Part shown: positions 1 through 10,931 of the stretch, one piece after another
Layout: the number at the start of each line of letters is the position of its first letter
Position numbering within the stretch: position 1 is the first letter of the stretch
Origin: Pythium myriotylum
Lineage: Eukaryota > Oomycota > Peronosporomycetes > Pythiales > Pythiaceae
DNA: 64,000 bases
Direction of reading: 5' to 3'
Assembly: GCA_023091665.1 (NCBI GenBank)
Contig: JALJCQ010000007.1
Coordinates: 372,001-436,000 of the forward strand
Made by a program: the position numbers and the translations under genes
Notes under the pieces: model-generated
What the model saw: only the letters and a program-made list of their open reading frames with translations
The model's database searches: none
What the model was told of the DNA's origin: nothing

Positions 1-215
1 GAAACTCCGTACTGGAATAGGCTCGTGTTCCTGTTATAGGACACGGCTGTTCCTAAATTAGGGACAAGGGTGTTCCTCATTTTGGATGGGGTGGTGGTGT
101 AACGGGGTACAAGGTTACACAAGTAGGTTAGGTTGTGTAGGTACATAATGTGTGTGGTCCACTTAGGGGAAAAGTTACCCTAAGTAGTGACTCTCTTTTG
201 TTAGATTCAGTAGGT

Positions 216-281
216 GATATCCCTGGGTATTAGATACCAGGGATATCAGGTATAGGGGGATTATTCCCCAGGGGAATAATC
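216..281. repeat. Pair of adjacent hairpins
   Basis: Two strong inverted repeats lie next to each other. The first pairs 216-226 (GATATCCCTGG) with 237-247. The second is a near-continuous palindrome, 259-269 (GATTATTCCCC) with 271-281, with one base between the arms. The flanks (1-215) carry no convincing coding sequence. The density of palindromes suggests an LTR or a foldback element, but I found no element boundaries. Confidence 0.6.
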
Positions 282-1571
282 TGAATACAATCAGTTCGCC
301 TTTTGCCAAGTCCTTGGCGCTCGTCGACAGGGGTCGACTCGGAGCGGCTGCTCACGCTTCCTCAAGCGCAGGTGGACCGTTACAGAAACCGCCCCCACTT
401 TTGTCAGTTTTTGCCCACGTCTGGTGAGCAGTTCTGAAAAGATACCACTTTGTCAAAACGTCATTGGTAGTCACGTAGGCATCTGACTCTCTGGGTAGGT
501 ACTCGGTTGTTGGAAAATAAAACTCGGGATCCTGCCAAGCACTCAGGCCCCTCCAAGGAGGACTTCGAGTCCAGAAGTCACAAGGCCCGTCGCCACACGA
601 GGCGACGCTAACTTGCTAACAGGCCACTTCACCGGCCACTTCACCACAAATTGGGTGACCCCCCCCCCCCCCCCCCCCCCCCGCCTCACCATGGATGGCT
701 TGCTCACATAGCTCCTCGCACCTGCGCGCATTCTCCCGATACAAACCAAAGGTGGCCCAGCCTTCAACCCACTCTTGCACTGGAGCTCGCGTGGGTGGCC
801 GGGGAGCGGTGACTTCATTTGGAGAGCAGCCGTGTGCATTCGACAACAGCACTGAGGTCGAGAGAGATCGATGCTGTCGCAGAGGCAGGCGGTGACGCGT
901 GACGAACGGTGATCGTGAATGGAGCGACTAGATCCTGGACTTCGAACGTGTTGCTAGAGAGCGAGCTGAGCCGGCCAACCAACCGATTATACCCCGGGAT
1001 GCTTTGTCGCATCCAGCTAACAACACATAGAAGCAATTGGAGGTCCGCTGCTGTGCGCGATCGGGGTAGTGGCGGACGCCCCAACACCCACCAAGAAGAC
1101 GATGGTGGCGGTGTCCCACAGCCGAGAGACGTCGCAACCATGACCACGAAACGACCTATCAAGTCCTCCTCATCTATTGTGAGCTTGTCAAGTGCCAAAG
1201 GCGCTAAGGAATTCTTCGATCTTTGAGCGATAAGGTTTGCATGTTCCTTCTCGCGATTGCGATGGCATTTCACGCGATATGCATTCCGATCGACAAACTT
1301 GAAAACCCGCGATTTCAGATAGCGTTAGTGTTCTTTGCTCCACCCGGCACTAAACTTCTCTCTCGAAAGGCTCTATCTGGTAGCCTTCTCAAAGTCTCGT
1401 ATCAAGATGTAACGGCCAAGACGATCGATCACTTACAGATTCGGACGAAATGTTATGACACCAAGGTTTTGAGGTTGAAATGTTTGCGCCCCGGTAGCGG
1501 GCTGGACAAAAACGTATGACAGAATATTTAAACCAATCAGAGGGATGTAGCCAACTCTGAATGTCATTGCC
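282..1571. other. No supported gene; contains a 24-base C run
   Basis: I see no gene here that I can support. Short open frames exist on both strands but match nothing I recognise and lack a plausible start context. A run of 24 C lies at 659-682. The surroundings are probably decayed transposon sequence. Confidence 0.4.
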
Positions 1572-1656
1572 AGCAGTTTGTCAAGTGGGTCAGTCGACGG
1601 ACACGCAAGGCACATCATTTGGTCATGATGACGTGGGTTCGAATCCCGTCGCTGCT
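1572..1656 (+). tRNA. tRNA-Ser/Leu-like sequence, probably a pseudogene or SINE head
   Basis: The 3' half has a clear T-arm (TTCGAAT loop, 1636-1646 area) followed by CGCTGCT, which pairs with AGCAGTT at 1572-1578 except for one mismatch and one wobble. The 5' half resembles the D-arm of a class II (Ser/Leu) tRNA, and CATCA...TGATG forms a long variable arm. The anticodon stem does not pair, so no anticodon can be assigned. This is more likely a tRNA-derived relic or SINE promoter than a working tRNA. Confidence 0.35.
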
Positions 1657-1752
1657 GTACTATGAACAAGTTAAGGGAGCGTATGCTCCACTGTGGGTGC
1701 CGGGGTTCCCATCCAGTGGCCCGGGCTGCTGACGTCCCCCACTTTTATTATC

Positions 1753-3289
1753 TCAGAGTCCTGCCTTAGTCCACGCTCCAACGATAGTCTCTACGCTAAG
1801 CTCATTCCACACCCTGATGACCTTCTCCGCGATTGACTTCCGCTTGACCTCAGCCGGAGCATTGCGCATCGCGAGCAGTCGCTGAAGAAGCAGCAAGTGG
1901 GAGTTCACGCTCAGAGCAGACAGCTCAGCAGCAATCGCCGTAGATAGGAGCTTTCGCTTGAATGGGCCCATGACACTTTCAATAGGCTGGAGCACGGCGG
2001 TCGTGTTTGTCGGCAGCGGCACCAGCTCGGTACCGAGCTCGGCAAAGGCTTCCATGGACTCGTTGGAGACGTGCAACTTGAAATTGTCAACGTAAAGGGC
2101 GAGCGGGTCTGGGTGCTCACCGTACACAAAGTCCTGCCACACTCTGCCGATGAAGTGGTCGTTCCAAACTTGGGCGTCCATCCATGCATTCTCTTGGACT
2201 GCATAATACGCACCCTTCGGATAGTCCTCGAACGACGCTTCGACGGAGCCGCCAGGCTTCGCCTTGAAATGATGAGAGGCGGCAGCTTCCTCCCATCGCA
2301 GACATGCACAGCACCACGGTAGCCCTATAGGACTGCTTCCGTCCCTTAACTCTGCTGCTTTTTTTGGCGCCTCTCTCGGCGATGATCAAGCCCCGAGCCT
2401 CGTCGTAGAGAACGCCGGTTTCGTCGGCGTTGAAAGTGCAGCCGCGTTGGTACGTCTCCTTGACGCTGGCACCGACCGTGTTGGCGAACTCGACCTGCTC
2501 TTGCATGAGCTGCTCCACGGTGAGCACGGAGCGAGTCGGTGTGCGGAAGGAAAAGCCGTACCGAAGCACGATCCGGCGGACAAGCCGATGTAGGCTGTCC
2601 TCCTTCCGAGTCGCCAAGTACGCTGCGGCCCACTCAGCGTTCTCCTCCTTGATGTATTGGGCGACGTGTGCTGTCTTGACGGGGAAGTCCTCCCGCCGCA
2701 GCTCCTTGATACATTGAACTAGCTCCTCTTCTTTTTTGAGCACGGTCTTCCGCCCGTGGCCACCGACCAATTTCTTGCTCCGTCGCTTGGCGTTACAGGC
2801 AGCACGTATGGCCCCTTCGTTGCGCAGCCAGCCGTAGATGCCGGTCCGGCTCTTGATGTCGAAGTGCTTCGCGACCGCCGAGACCTTGACTCCAAGCTGG
2901 ACGAGGGTGATGATGAGGAGCTTCTTCTCGTTGGAGTAGCCTCGGCGGCCGCTCATGCGCTTTCGGCGACGAGGCAGGGGACGGGCTCTCGGCGCGAGCA
3001 ACCGGGAGACACCCGTGGAACTATCACTAGTCGACCCCGCATCGCCCTGACCGGCTTCCTCGTCAGCGGCGGCTTCGACGGTTTCGTCAGTCCCGTCCCG
3101 TACGCTGGACAGTGAAACTGCCAAAGCCTGGAGAGCCGACTCGTCACGCAGCAGCTCGCAATCTGAGTCTTGGCCGGAGTCACCCGATCCATCGTCGCCG
3201 TCTTGGCCGGATGCAGCGCTCTCGGGAGCCTGGTCGCTCACGCCCCACGAGAGAAAGCGTCGGAGCTGGTCTTCGGTGACCATGACCAA
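1753..3289 (-). pseudogene. pogo/Tigger-like DDE transposase, frameshifted
   Basis: This is a DDE_1-type transposase of the Tc1/mariner-pogo superfamily. The start is ATG at 3289. An acidic N-terminus is followed by a helix-turn-helix region (YSNEKKLLIITLVQLGVKV) and a CENP-B-like DNA-binding region. Catalytic landmarks are NADETGV (first Asp), LYVDNFKLHVS (second Asp) and LPTNTTAVLQPIES. The last block normally reads PLD, so the third acidic residue here is Glu. The reading frame changes twice between about 2310 and 2260: the frame ending in VLCMSA passes to one reading GRKLPPLII and then to one reading FKAKPGGSVEA. Two small indels therefore separate the first and second catalytic residues, and the copy cannot make an intact enzyme. 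TIRs were not found. Confidence 0.8.
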
Positions 3290-3885
3290 AATGACTGCAG
3301 GCTCGGGCTGTGGTGGTCCACACCTATATGCACCGGTGATGATTGGTTAAAAATCTTGTATAGTGAGAAAAACCTCGGGCTTGGTTTTATGGGCCGAGAG
3401 GCGGTCAGCTAACCCTAGCTCGCTGTCATAACATTTCGTCCGATTCTGTACTGCCAGCTCACAAAGTTTGTTTGGCGACGAATTGCTGGGCAAAACTTGA
3501 TAACGCTGACGTTATGAACTTCAGTCTGACAGCACCAAACATGAGCCAACCCGTCTTTTGGTCTTCTGTACCAAACAAGCAGCATCATATACAGCACACG
3601 ATATTGCCAGCATGATCCAAATTGCAATCGGAGAAATTGAAGGGCGCATCGGCCTTAGCAAAAGTGTGGGCTTAAAATATGCTAATGCCAAAGAATATAA
3701 CTGGCACGTGGTTCAAGTTGGAAACGTATCGGAAGCAGTTGGCTCGCCAACTACGCGCACCAGACCAATGGAGGTTGAAGGTGCGCCTTCAACCTCCCAG
3801 CCAATCACAGTGGGTTGGCAGCAACGGCTGCCGACGCTGCGGCTTTACGGGCCCACTTGTGGCTTTGGGGACAGAACCCGTCTCA
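3290..3885 (-). mobile_element. Probable LTR of a degraded copia element (outer limit not found)
   Basis: On the minus strand the copia pol end is followed by a purine tract AGGGGGAG (3893-3886) and then TGAGAC from 3885, the expected order polypurine tract then LTR start. The LTR must lie below 3885, but I could not fix its far end. No gene is visible between 3290 and 3885. Confidence 0.4.
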
Positions 3886-3995
3886 CTCCCCCTCAGCGTG
3901 TCGCTCATAGCCAAGGTTACAACTTTATCTATATGCTTGGAAAAACTCATCGGTGTGTGGGCGCTCGGTGAGGGTAAAACCCAGCCTACCTACTT

Positions 3996-4400
3996 CTACA
4001 GCTGTTCGAGACGAAGCTCGATCATTCCGATCCCACGCGCCAAGTCCCAGTGATTGTTACTTCCCAACGATTTGGTGAAGAGGTCAGCTAGGTTTTTCTC
4101 AGAAGCGGGTTGAGTGATCTTGAGTTGTTTTCCATTTAGGTCATGCATGAAAAAGAACTTTGAGGCGATGGGCTTGGTGTGATCACTCTTGATGTAGCCC
4201 TGTTGTACTTACACAACACATGCCGCGTTGTCCTCGAAGATTCTGATAGGCCATAGCTTCGTATTGACGCCAAGGGCGCCATGAACGGACTTGAGGAATC
4301 GGCGCAACCAGTTGCACTCACGGCTCGCTTAATAAAGAGCGATAAGATCTGACAACTGGAAGCCCCATTCCCATACAAAGTCCCGAGAATCAGGACTGAT
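3996..4400 (-). pseudogene. Ty1/copia RNase H C-terminus, degraded
   Basis: Read on the minus strand, this gives the end of a copia polyprotein: RIFEDNAAC, then YIKSDHTKPIASKFFFMHDL, then EKNLADLFTKSLGS and GIGMIELRLEQL before a TAG at 3998-3996. These are the hallmark C-terminal RNase H blocks of Ty1/copia elements. In-frame stops interrupt it (TAA after AACVV and another before ASREC), and sequence above about 4350 drifts out of frame. It is a truncated relic with no RT or integrase in the window. Confidence 0.8.
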
Positions 4401-4869
4401 GGAGGTTCATAATTTGTCAATTGAGTTCTGGAAACTATCTGTAAAGAAGGTGGATGCTCTTTCAAAAGTCAATGTCGAGTCACGCGAAGAGAATGGGAAC
4501 GCAGAACGTGCACGCCAAACCCTCTTCAGAGAGGTTAGAAGTGAATTACTTGGTGCTCAGATGGGAGCAAGGTGGTGGCCTTAAGCACGGCTCTGACGGA
4601 AGACACACCCGCTTTTGTATAAAACACGAACATGTATTAAACAACTGTATAGATGTGTGTCGGTATACAGTGAGTTGAAGCAGATAGAAGCTGCCGCCAT
4701 TTTGAAAACACTGCCGCTTTACCGCCCATCGGAGCACGCACGCCCACAGCGTCACTCTTAGCTTTTGTATCGAGGCCGAAAACAGCCCCGCCTTTGTATT
4801 CACAGTGTTGATCCCTCATTCTGCATCCCGGCACCAACCCCCATAGAGTCCCCTCCATTCCAGTACAAC
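4401..4869. other. No supported gene
   Basis: This AT-balanced stretch lies between the copia relic and the Merlin-like transposase. No domain or repeat is recognised. The 5' end of the Merlin element probably lies within it, but no terminal inverted repeat was identified. Confidence 0.3.
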
Positions 4870-5930
4870 CTCGACATCGCGGAGTTTTCCTACGATGTGG
4901 TCACTTCCATTACAACATCGGAGGAGAAAGCGATAGCGTGGTCGACGGCAGTGGGACTCCTTGACAGGACAAGACTGTGCAGCGAGTGCGCGTTGCCAAT
5001 GCGACTCTCTGTTTGGAGTATGCGGTGGCGTTGCTGCCGCCGCAGGCGGCACGCCAACAACCGCGAGTTGTCACAGGGTCTGCTGGTCGGCTCCTTTTGG
5101 AAAAGGCCAAGATTCCAGTGCACAAGGCGGTTCGGCTCATGTTTGCATGGTGCATGCGTGAGCCACAGGTCCAAGCAGCCGAGATGGCCAACGTGAGCGT
5201 TGATTCTGTGTGGGATTGGTATGCATTTTTGCGAGCCATTTGCTCAAAAGAACTGCTACGTACTGACAGTCAGGTGAGTGGGTGTGTACTGTCGATATAC
5301 GTTTGTAAACTGAGTTATGCGTGCGTGATTAGATTGGAGGGGTGGGTCACGTCGTCGAAATCGACGAGACAAGTTTGGCAAAGAAACAAAAGCACGGGAG
5401 ATGTGCAAAGGATGAGGAGTTCTGGCTGCTCGGTGGTGTCGATCGCACCACCAGCCGTTGGTTCGGTCGCATCGTCAAGGACGATCGTACGAAAAAGACC
5501 CTCCTACCCATCATCAAGTCTTGCATCAAGTGAGTCGCACTTAGTGTTCATGTGGAACCTACTATCAATTTTGCATATCACAGCACACTAATTATGTCGG
5601 ACATGTTTGCGAGCGTGGCGAGCACCAGACACGCTCGTAAACAGCAGGAGCCTCGCCGCGATGCAATACGCGCACCAATGGGTGAAATACTCGCTCGACT
5701 TTGTGGACCCCGAGACTGGGACCCACACCAGCACGATCGATGGGCTGTGGGAAATGCACATCAAACGCCACATCAAGCGTATGCGTGGGATGCAGAGTGA
5801 ACGGCTAGACGCGTATATCGAGAGTACATGTGGCGGTCTTGGTACTTCCCCCCTCGCGCCACTGGAGGCCAGTACATGTGTGGGAGTGGATTGTCAGGAA
5901 ATCTTTACTCCCGTATCTCAGTATGAGAGT
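4870..5930 (+). pseudogene. Merlin (IS1016/ISXO2-like) transposase with two introns, frameshifted
   Basis: This belongs to the DDE transposases of the Merlin superfamily, related to bacterial IS1016/IS1595. The N-terminal block GLLDRTRLCSECALPMRLS is the usual zinc-ribbon entry, and EKAKIPVHKAVRLMFAWC follows. VEIDETSLAKKQKHGR (5351 on) holds the first catalytic Asp, TLIMSDMF (5586 on) the second, and FVDPETGTHTSTIDGLW the third position, which is Asp here instead of the usual Glu. Two GT-AG introns keep the blocks in register: GTGAGT at 5273 to AG near 5334, and GTGAGT at about 5530 to CAG near 5582. At least three frameshifts remain: a T run near 5098, another near 5605, and one near 5820 before YMWRSWYFPPRATGGQYM. 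The start codon is not certain. Confidence 0.75.
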
Positions 5931-6123
5931 CTACGATTAGAGTTGTTGGTGGGTATTTTTGTGGTAAATTGGAAACGGGTATTTGTCGGGTATTTATCGG
6001 GGAAATATGGTGGAAATGGTATATATCGGGTGGAAATCGTCGACCCACCATAGATTCCCAACGGAAGGGAAGATTTCCATGTCACCCCTGTTGATTCGCC
6101 ACGTGAGTTGTGGACAAGCACTA

Positions 6124-7319
6124 TGGGCCGCAACAAGTCGGGTGTGTGGCAGTACTTCCAGGCGTCGCAAGAGAATGCTGCGTGGTATGATTGCAGAGCC
6201 TGCCAGCACTGCTTCAAGAGCTCACAAGCGCCTCGCATGAAGCAACATCTGGTCGACTGTACGCTTACAGAAGCCAGCGTGCGTGAGCGCTTCAAGAAGG
6301 AGATCTCATCTCACGCTGCCAAGCGGAGGCGAGTATCAACACATCGCCAAGACGCACGCCGAGGACTCCACTGCGTCAGTCGCTGAGCCGTTCATCGAAG
6401 ACTCCACGTCGCCAGACTCGCGCCAGTTGTTTGCCGAAGTCTGCGCAACATTTCTCTCAGCTTGAATTCTCTCTCGACGTCGCGTTCCTGTTTCACACGA
6501 TGTCGTGGTCATTTGTTGGAGTGGGAAATGTGTTTTCAAGTGGTTCATGAACAAATATCTGCCTTTCTACACGCTTCCAACTCGCCACTAAGTATCTGAT
6601 GAGCTGTTCGACATGGTTTATAAGCGTCGAAAGGAAGAGGTCATCTCTGCCCTCAAATACAAGCCCGACCTCACTATCGTCTCCGATGGGTGGACCGATG
6701 CGCTTGGACACTACCCCATGATCGTCGTTTTGGTTGTTCAAGGCGTTCGTCCACTACTTTGGTGCACCCAGCGCAGTGAAGACAAGAAGAACACGGGCTC
6801 ATTCGTCACCGAGAAGCTGCTTGCTGCTATCAAGAAGATTGACCAGAAGGCAGCATTGAAGGTCCGCGCGCTAGTGACGTACAACGCGGCGAATATGAAC
6901 AAAGCTTGGCGTGTAGTAAGCGAGCGACGGAAGGACATCATCTGTGGCGGATGCTCCGCACATATGATGAATTTGGTGCTAGAAGATGTGTTCAAAATCG
7001 CCTTCTTTGCGCGAGTTCGTGAGCAGTCCGTCGAAGTTGCAAAAATCCTGAGAAATCGCGGTGTGCTTCTTGCTCGATTCCGAAAGGAGCAAAGAAAGGA
7101 GTTTCCTGGTCAAAAAGGCCGCCGAGGATTGTCCTACCTGTCACGACTCGATGGTACTCTACACACACCTGCATCAACAACATCATCCACAATAAACAGG
7201 TCCTTCGCAAGCTCTTTAAAGACAAAGATGTCGACGACGACTTTCGTGGTGAAAAATGCGATGGCCATCGACGATAATTTCTTCGGGCACGTCGGATGCA
7301 TTCAGCGGCCCTTCCACCG
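6124..7319 (+). pseudogene. hAT-type transposase (BED finger plus DUF659), truncated
   Basis: ATG at 6124 opens MGRNKSGVW followed by a BED-type zinc finger (CRACQHCFKSSQAPRMKQHL, then C). From 6613 the frame carries a DUF659-like hAT core: LTIVSDGWTDALGHYPMIVV with the catalytic Asp, LVTYNAANMNKAWRVV (normally TDNAANM, here TYNAANM, so a key Asp is lost) and CGGCSAHMMNLVLEDVFKIA. The finger and core are in different frames with stops between them. The C-terminal dimerisation domain is missing; at about 7320 the sequence changes to a piggyBac fragment on the opposite strand. Confidence 0.75.
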
Positions 7320-8107
7320 GCACGGGTGAGCTATATCCTCGAAGCGCTTGTGACTCATAAAACTATCGAATGCTCCAAACGGTACAGCGCCTTCTTCTTG
7401 GACAGATCAATGCCGAGCAAGTACAACGCGCCGCGGGCACATGGAATAAGCTTGCAAGAGGGCGACAAAGTGCACAAGATCGTGCGGCTGGACAGGTTTC
7501 TATTTTGCAAGCTCACCTTTGATCTCTTGAAGGGCTTGAACACGCACGTTCGGGCCCTTGGTTGGGGAGTTTGTTGTTGGCGTTGGCGACCAGCTGCCAT
7601 TAAATCAAGCGAGTCAGTTTGGTAGGGGTTAGTTTCCTCCGCGATTTTCTTCCACAAAACGTTTGGGAGGAAATAGAAGAGGAGCCCGAGAGGACGCTCA
7701 GCAAAGGCGCGAGCAGATTTTGTGGGCCGTGGAGCACCCTCAAAGTAATCGCTTGCCTTACCTCGAAGGCACGTTTTGCTCACTGTCTCGTTGAAGATTG
7801 TCCAGCCATTCGCTGCGATGTCGCGGAGCACTTCCTTGTCATGCTCGATCTCGCACGTGTCAGCATCATGCTCGTCCATATCAATACTAGCTTCCTCATC
7901 GTCGTACGCATCAAACTACATGTTGAGGGGCTGTCCTCGAGAGCGCTCGGAATCTTCGTCGTCTTCGATGGGACCTTTAGTTAGGTTGACATCGGTATCG
8001 TCGATGTTACCGAAGTCTTCTGCTGTATTATGCGGTTGTGCTGTAGCTTGCGCTGTAGCTTCAGCTTGTTGCGGTTGAACTTGTGCTGTATCTCGAGTTT
8101 CTTCCAC
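7320..8107 (-). pseudogene. piggyBac-like transposase, 5' part only
   Basis: On the minus strand an acidic segment (FGNIDDTDVNLTKGPIEDDE) runs through one in-frame TAG near 7914 into FEGAPRPTKSARAFAERPLG, LLFYFLPNVLWKKIAEETNP and a basic RQRQQQ stretch. The frame then shifts into MCPRRVVLARH and QEEGAVPFGAFDSFMSHKRF. This order is that of oomycete PGBD/DDE_Tnp_1_7 proteins before the catalytic core. All three catalytic Asp residues lie beyond the break at about 7320, where the hAT relic begins. It is a truncated, dead copy. Confidence 0.65.
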
Positions 8108-8748
8108 CCGAACTTATATTGTAGTGGCGCCTGCGACACCAGAAGCCTGTCAAGACATTCGTGCACTCGTCGAGTAGTCTTACGGCGTCTGCACTGTGGT
8201 CCAGCGTCCCCAACTACTGGGCAAGCACTCAGATGTACTGCGCGGGCGGACACGGGCGTCACGGCAGCTGTCGCAGCGGTGGAGCCGGCTGTGGCCGTTG
8301 GAATCGGGTTGGAAGAGTGCATTGACGATCACCTCTGTCAGAACCACATCCAATAGCAGCAAACGACGGCGCCGCGCGAACTTCATTAGAGCTTCATCTC
8401 CTGGAATAGAAGAAGTTCAGACACGCATAGCCACTCAAACGTCCACCACAACAGACCAATAAAGAAATCGCGTCCTTCTTCACCACTCAACGAGCCGTTA
8501 GGTGGGATGTAGTGGAAGTCGACGCCAAGTCCTGTCAGCTTTTTCGCTTTCCACCCGATGTGATGTAGCGGTGGTACGTTTTTGACAATCCACCCGGCTC
8601 CAACTAGCGAAGGGGCAGCGCCAGGAGCCGGGAAACACTTGCCAAACTAGCTGCTCACGCTCTGCTGCTGCTGCGATTCCAGTTCAGTCACGACAGACTA
8701 ACCCGGTTTGAATAGCAGGCAAAAGCGATCGCAGGAGGTGGGCAAAGC
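8108..8748. other. Unassigned sequence upstream of the piggyBac fragment
   Basis: The minus strand carries a basic, Gln/Lys-rich reading frame (KFGWKKLEIQHKFNRNKLKL, near 8110-8060) that may be an out-of-frame upstream part of the piggyBac protein. From about 8400 to 8748 I see nothing recognisable. Confidence 0.3.
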
Positions 8749-8955
8749 TTTCTCCACGCAGATATCCAAAGATGCCTAGCGCAAGCGAGATAGAATGCTC
8801 ACCCGGCTAGCACCTCACGTTGTGTACCCTTTGACGGTCCTTCAGAAGCTGGGTAATAGAGGAAATGACCCGCTACCCGATGCTGTCTGATTTGGTAGGC
8901 AAACCGGTTGCCAGAACCTTCAGATACGACGGAAATGCAAGGGAAAAAGGGGGGA
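8749..8955 (+). repeat. Gypsy-like internal 3' segment, uninterrupted copy
   Basis: This segment recurs, slightly diverged, at 49666-49824 plus 51172-51251, where a MULE splits it. It ends in a purine tract (GGGAAAAAGGGGGGAC, 8941-8955) immediately before TGTGACGG, consistent with a polypurine tract next to an LTR. Bases 8897-8907 (AGGCAAACCGG) are the single-copy form of the sequence duplicated around the MULE in the other copy. Confidence 0.6.
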
Positions 8956-9660
8956 CTGTGACGGCCGGAGCGATCAACCAGTCCAAGCAACCGGTCCCAG
9001 ACCGGAGCAAACGCAAGAAAGACAAATACAATAGAATGTATTACCGGGTTTCCCAGTTAATACAGCTCGCCACCACACTATAAAAACCCTCAATCCGTGG
9101 CCTGAGCCACTTCCCTTAGGTTATCGAACCAGGAAACCGCTTCACCCAGTCACTTGACCGGCTCCACGACTCACAAGGCAACGCACACACACGCAGCACA
9201 CACCGCCAGAGCACTCCAACACACAGCCAATACCTTAGAGAACCGGGATGTCGAGGTGGCCGCCGATACAACTGCTGTTGTAGGCCCGAAGACTTGGGGC
9301 TGACAAGGCAAAAGGGGGAGTCTATTACGGAGGGTGGGCCGGTTGTCCCGTCCCTCTTATAACCGGGAGAAATGGTTTACTAAACCAGAATCGAGGAGAT
9401 ACCGGCGGGTGCGAATCAGATTTCAATGGGTTCGCGGACCAGTACGGACGGCTAATGGCACACACGAAACTAGCGGTAATTTTCCGCTAGAACCGGTAAT
9501 ATACCAGGCATTTCCCTGAAATCTCTAACTGGCTGGTAATATTCGCCAGTAGAGTCAGGTACCGCGTTTCTCGGTACTATTAGTGTGGCACAACCGGAAA
9601 CTGGTTATAAATACCCAGCTAGTGTGTAGTACACAATTATAGACCTATCCTAAAGAACCA
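8956..9660 (+). mobile_element. Probable gypsy LTR
   Basis: The sequence starts TGTGACGGCC directly after a polypurine tract, contains a TATA box (TATAAAAA at 9079-9086), and has no coding frame, all as expected of an LTR. The 3' limit is inferred near 9660, where TGG-starting sequence that could be a primer binding site follows CCACA; this boundary is uncertain. The first 50 bases recur at 51252-51300. Confidence 0.5.
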
Positions 9661-10319
9661 CAGTGGTTCTTGGCAGTTCCCGGTCCCACAGAGATGGGGG
9701 ATTCCGGGAAAGTCCGCGGGGAACCGGTCCCGCTTCATCAAACCGAGCCTTCGAAGCCCCCCCCCCCCCCCGAGCTGAGCAAACGACTTGGACGACACCA
9801 TCTCAATCACGGCCATCTTTCGTTTCTTTGTGTTCTCTCGGTTAGGAAACGAGAATGGGGAACGAGGGATATGGTTGGGTGACGGAGGGCAAGCCACGCG
9901 TCCCAACTTTCAAAACCTCTATCACGCCTAATACAAAAACCTAACCTCATTTTTTCTTGAGCTTTGCTGCAAACAGTTTTTTTGTGTTTTGCGAAAATTT
10001 ATACAAATATGGGAAAGTGATAATCCTGACAGAGCTGGTAGTTCTTTCTCGGAGTAAAACTATCTTCGGCCTTCTTCGGCCAAAGAGGGCTGTTTGGACT
10101 CAGCCGAAGATAAGGGGATACACACGACGTCGCTTGTGTCTAACAGAAAGACAGCTGCAGATGCTGCGCAGAATCCCAGGCGTTTCGGAATGAAGAGTGA
10201 TTGGTCAAAATTATGGAGTCTCAATGAGTGGCTCCCCCGGTCTCCCTCACAGCACAATAGAGAAAAAACGACTCCTTCTTCCGACTCTGCTCTCGCCCAA
10301 CCGTCGGTTCGTAGGCCTC
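9661..10319. other. No supported gene; contains a 15-base C run
   Basis: There is no recognisable coding sequence. A run of 15 C occupies 9757-9771. A short perfect hairpin (AAGAACCAC/GTGGTTCTT) lies at the left edge near 9654-9672. The sequence 10060-10120 repeats TCTTCGGC in both orientations. Confidence 0.35.
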
Positions 10320-10780
10320 ATGCACTCCCTTTATCGTGCCTCTGCCTCAGGTGCTGGTGGTCGCGTTGGTCGTGACGCTGCCTGTCTCTCTGCCCCTTGT
10401 ATTGCGCGTCGTGCTGCTCCTGAGGCTGCTCTTCGCGTCGCGCTGCTTGTGAGGCTGCTCTTCGCGTCATGCTGCTCGTGACGCTGCTCTTCGCGTCGTG
10501 TTGCTGCTCGCGTCGTACTGCTGCTGGTCGTGCTGTTGCTGATCGTGTTGCTCGCGTCGTGCTGGTGGTGGTCGTGCTGCTGCTCGCGTCAAGCTGTTGC
10601 TCGTGTCGCTGCACCTGCTGCTGCTGCTGCTGCTACTGGTCATGTCGGTGCTCATCGCGTCGAGCTCCTCGTCGTGCGGCCTCTGGAGCTGGTCGAGGCA
10701 CTGCTCTTCTCGCTGCTGGGCATCCCGCTGGTCGTAGTGCTTCTGGTGGAGCTTGTCGTGCGACCCTGCACCAATTCCCA
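10320..10780. repeat. Low-complexity GCT/CGT trinucleotide-rich tract
   Basis: This is a compositionally biased stretch made of GCTGCT, CTGCTCGCGTCGTG and related trinucleotides. It is open in several frames on both strands, which is why long but meaningless open frames appear here (Gln/Arg-rich one way, Leu/Cys-rich the other). It lies just beyond the 3' end of the Crypton on its minus-strand reading. Confidence 0.6.
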
Positions 10781-10931
10781 CGACATGCAGCTCTGAGTGG
10801 TCGGTCGCTCCGTTTGAGGGTCGGTCGTGGTTAGTGATCCATTCATCATTCACAGCTGGGTCAGTTCGCTAAGGTATGGAGCAATGCAACAACTGTGGAT
10901 TAAACGATTTGATTAATTTATAAACGATTTC

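Noticed and set aside
10318..10853. Open frames on both strands in the trinucleotide tract
   Set aside because: Low-complexity GCT/CGT repeats are open in many frames; no domain and no conserved start.
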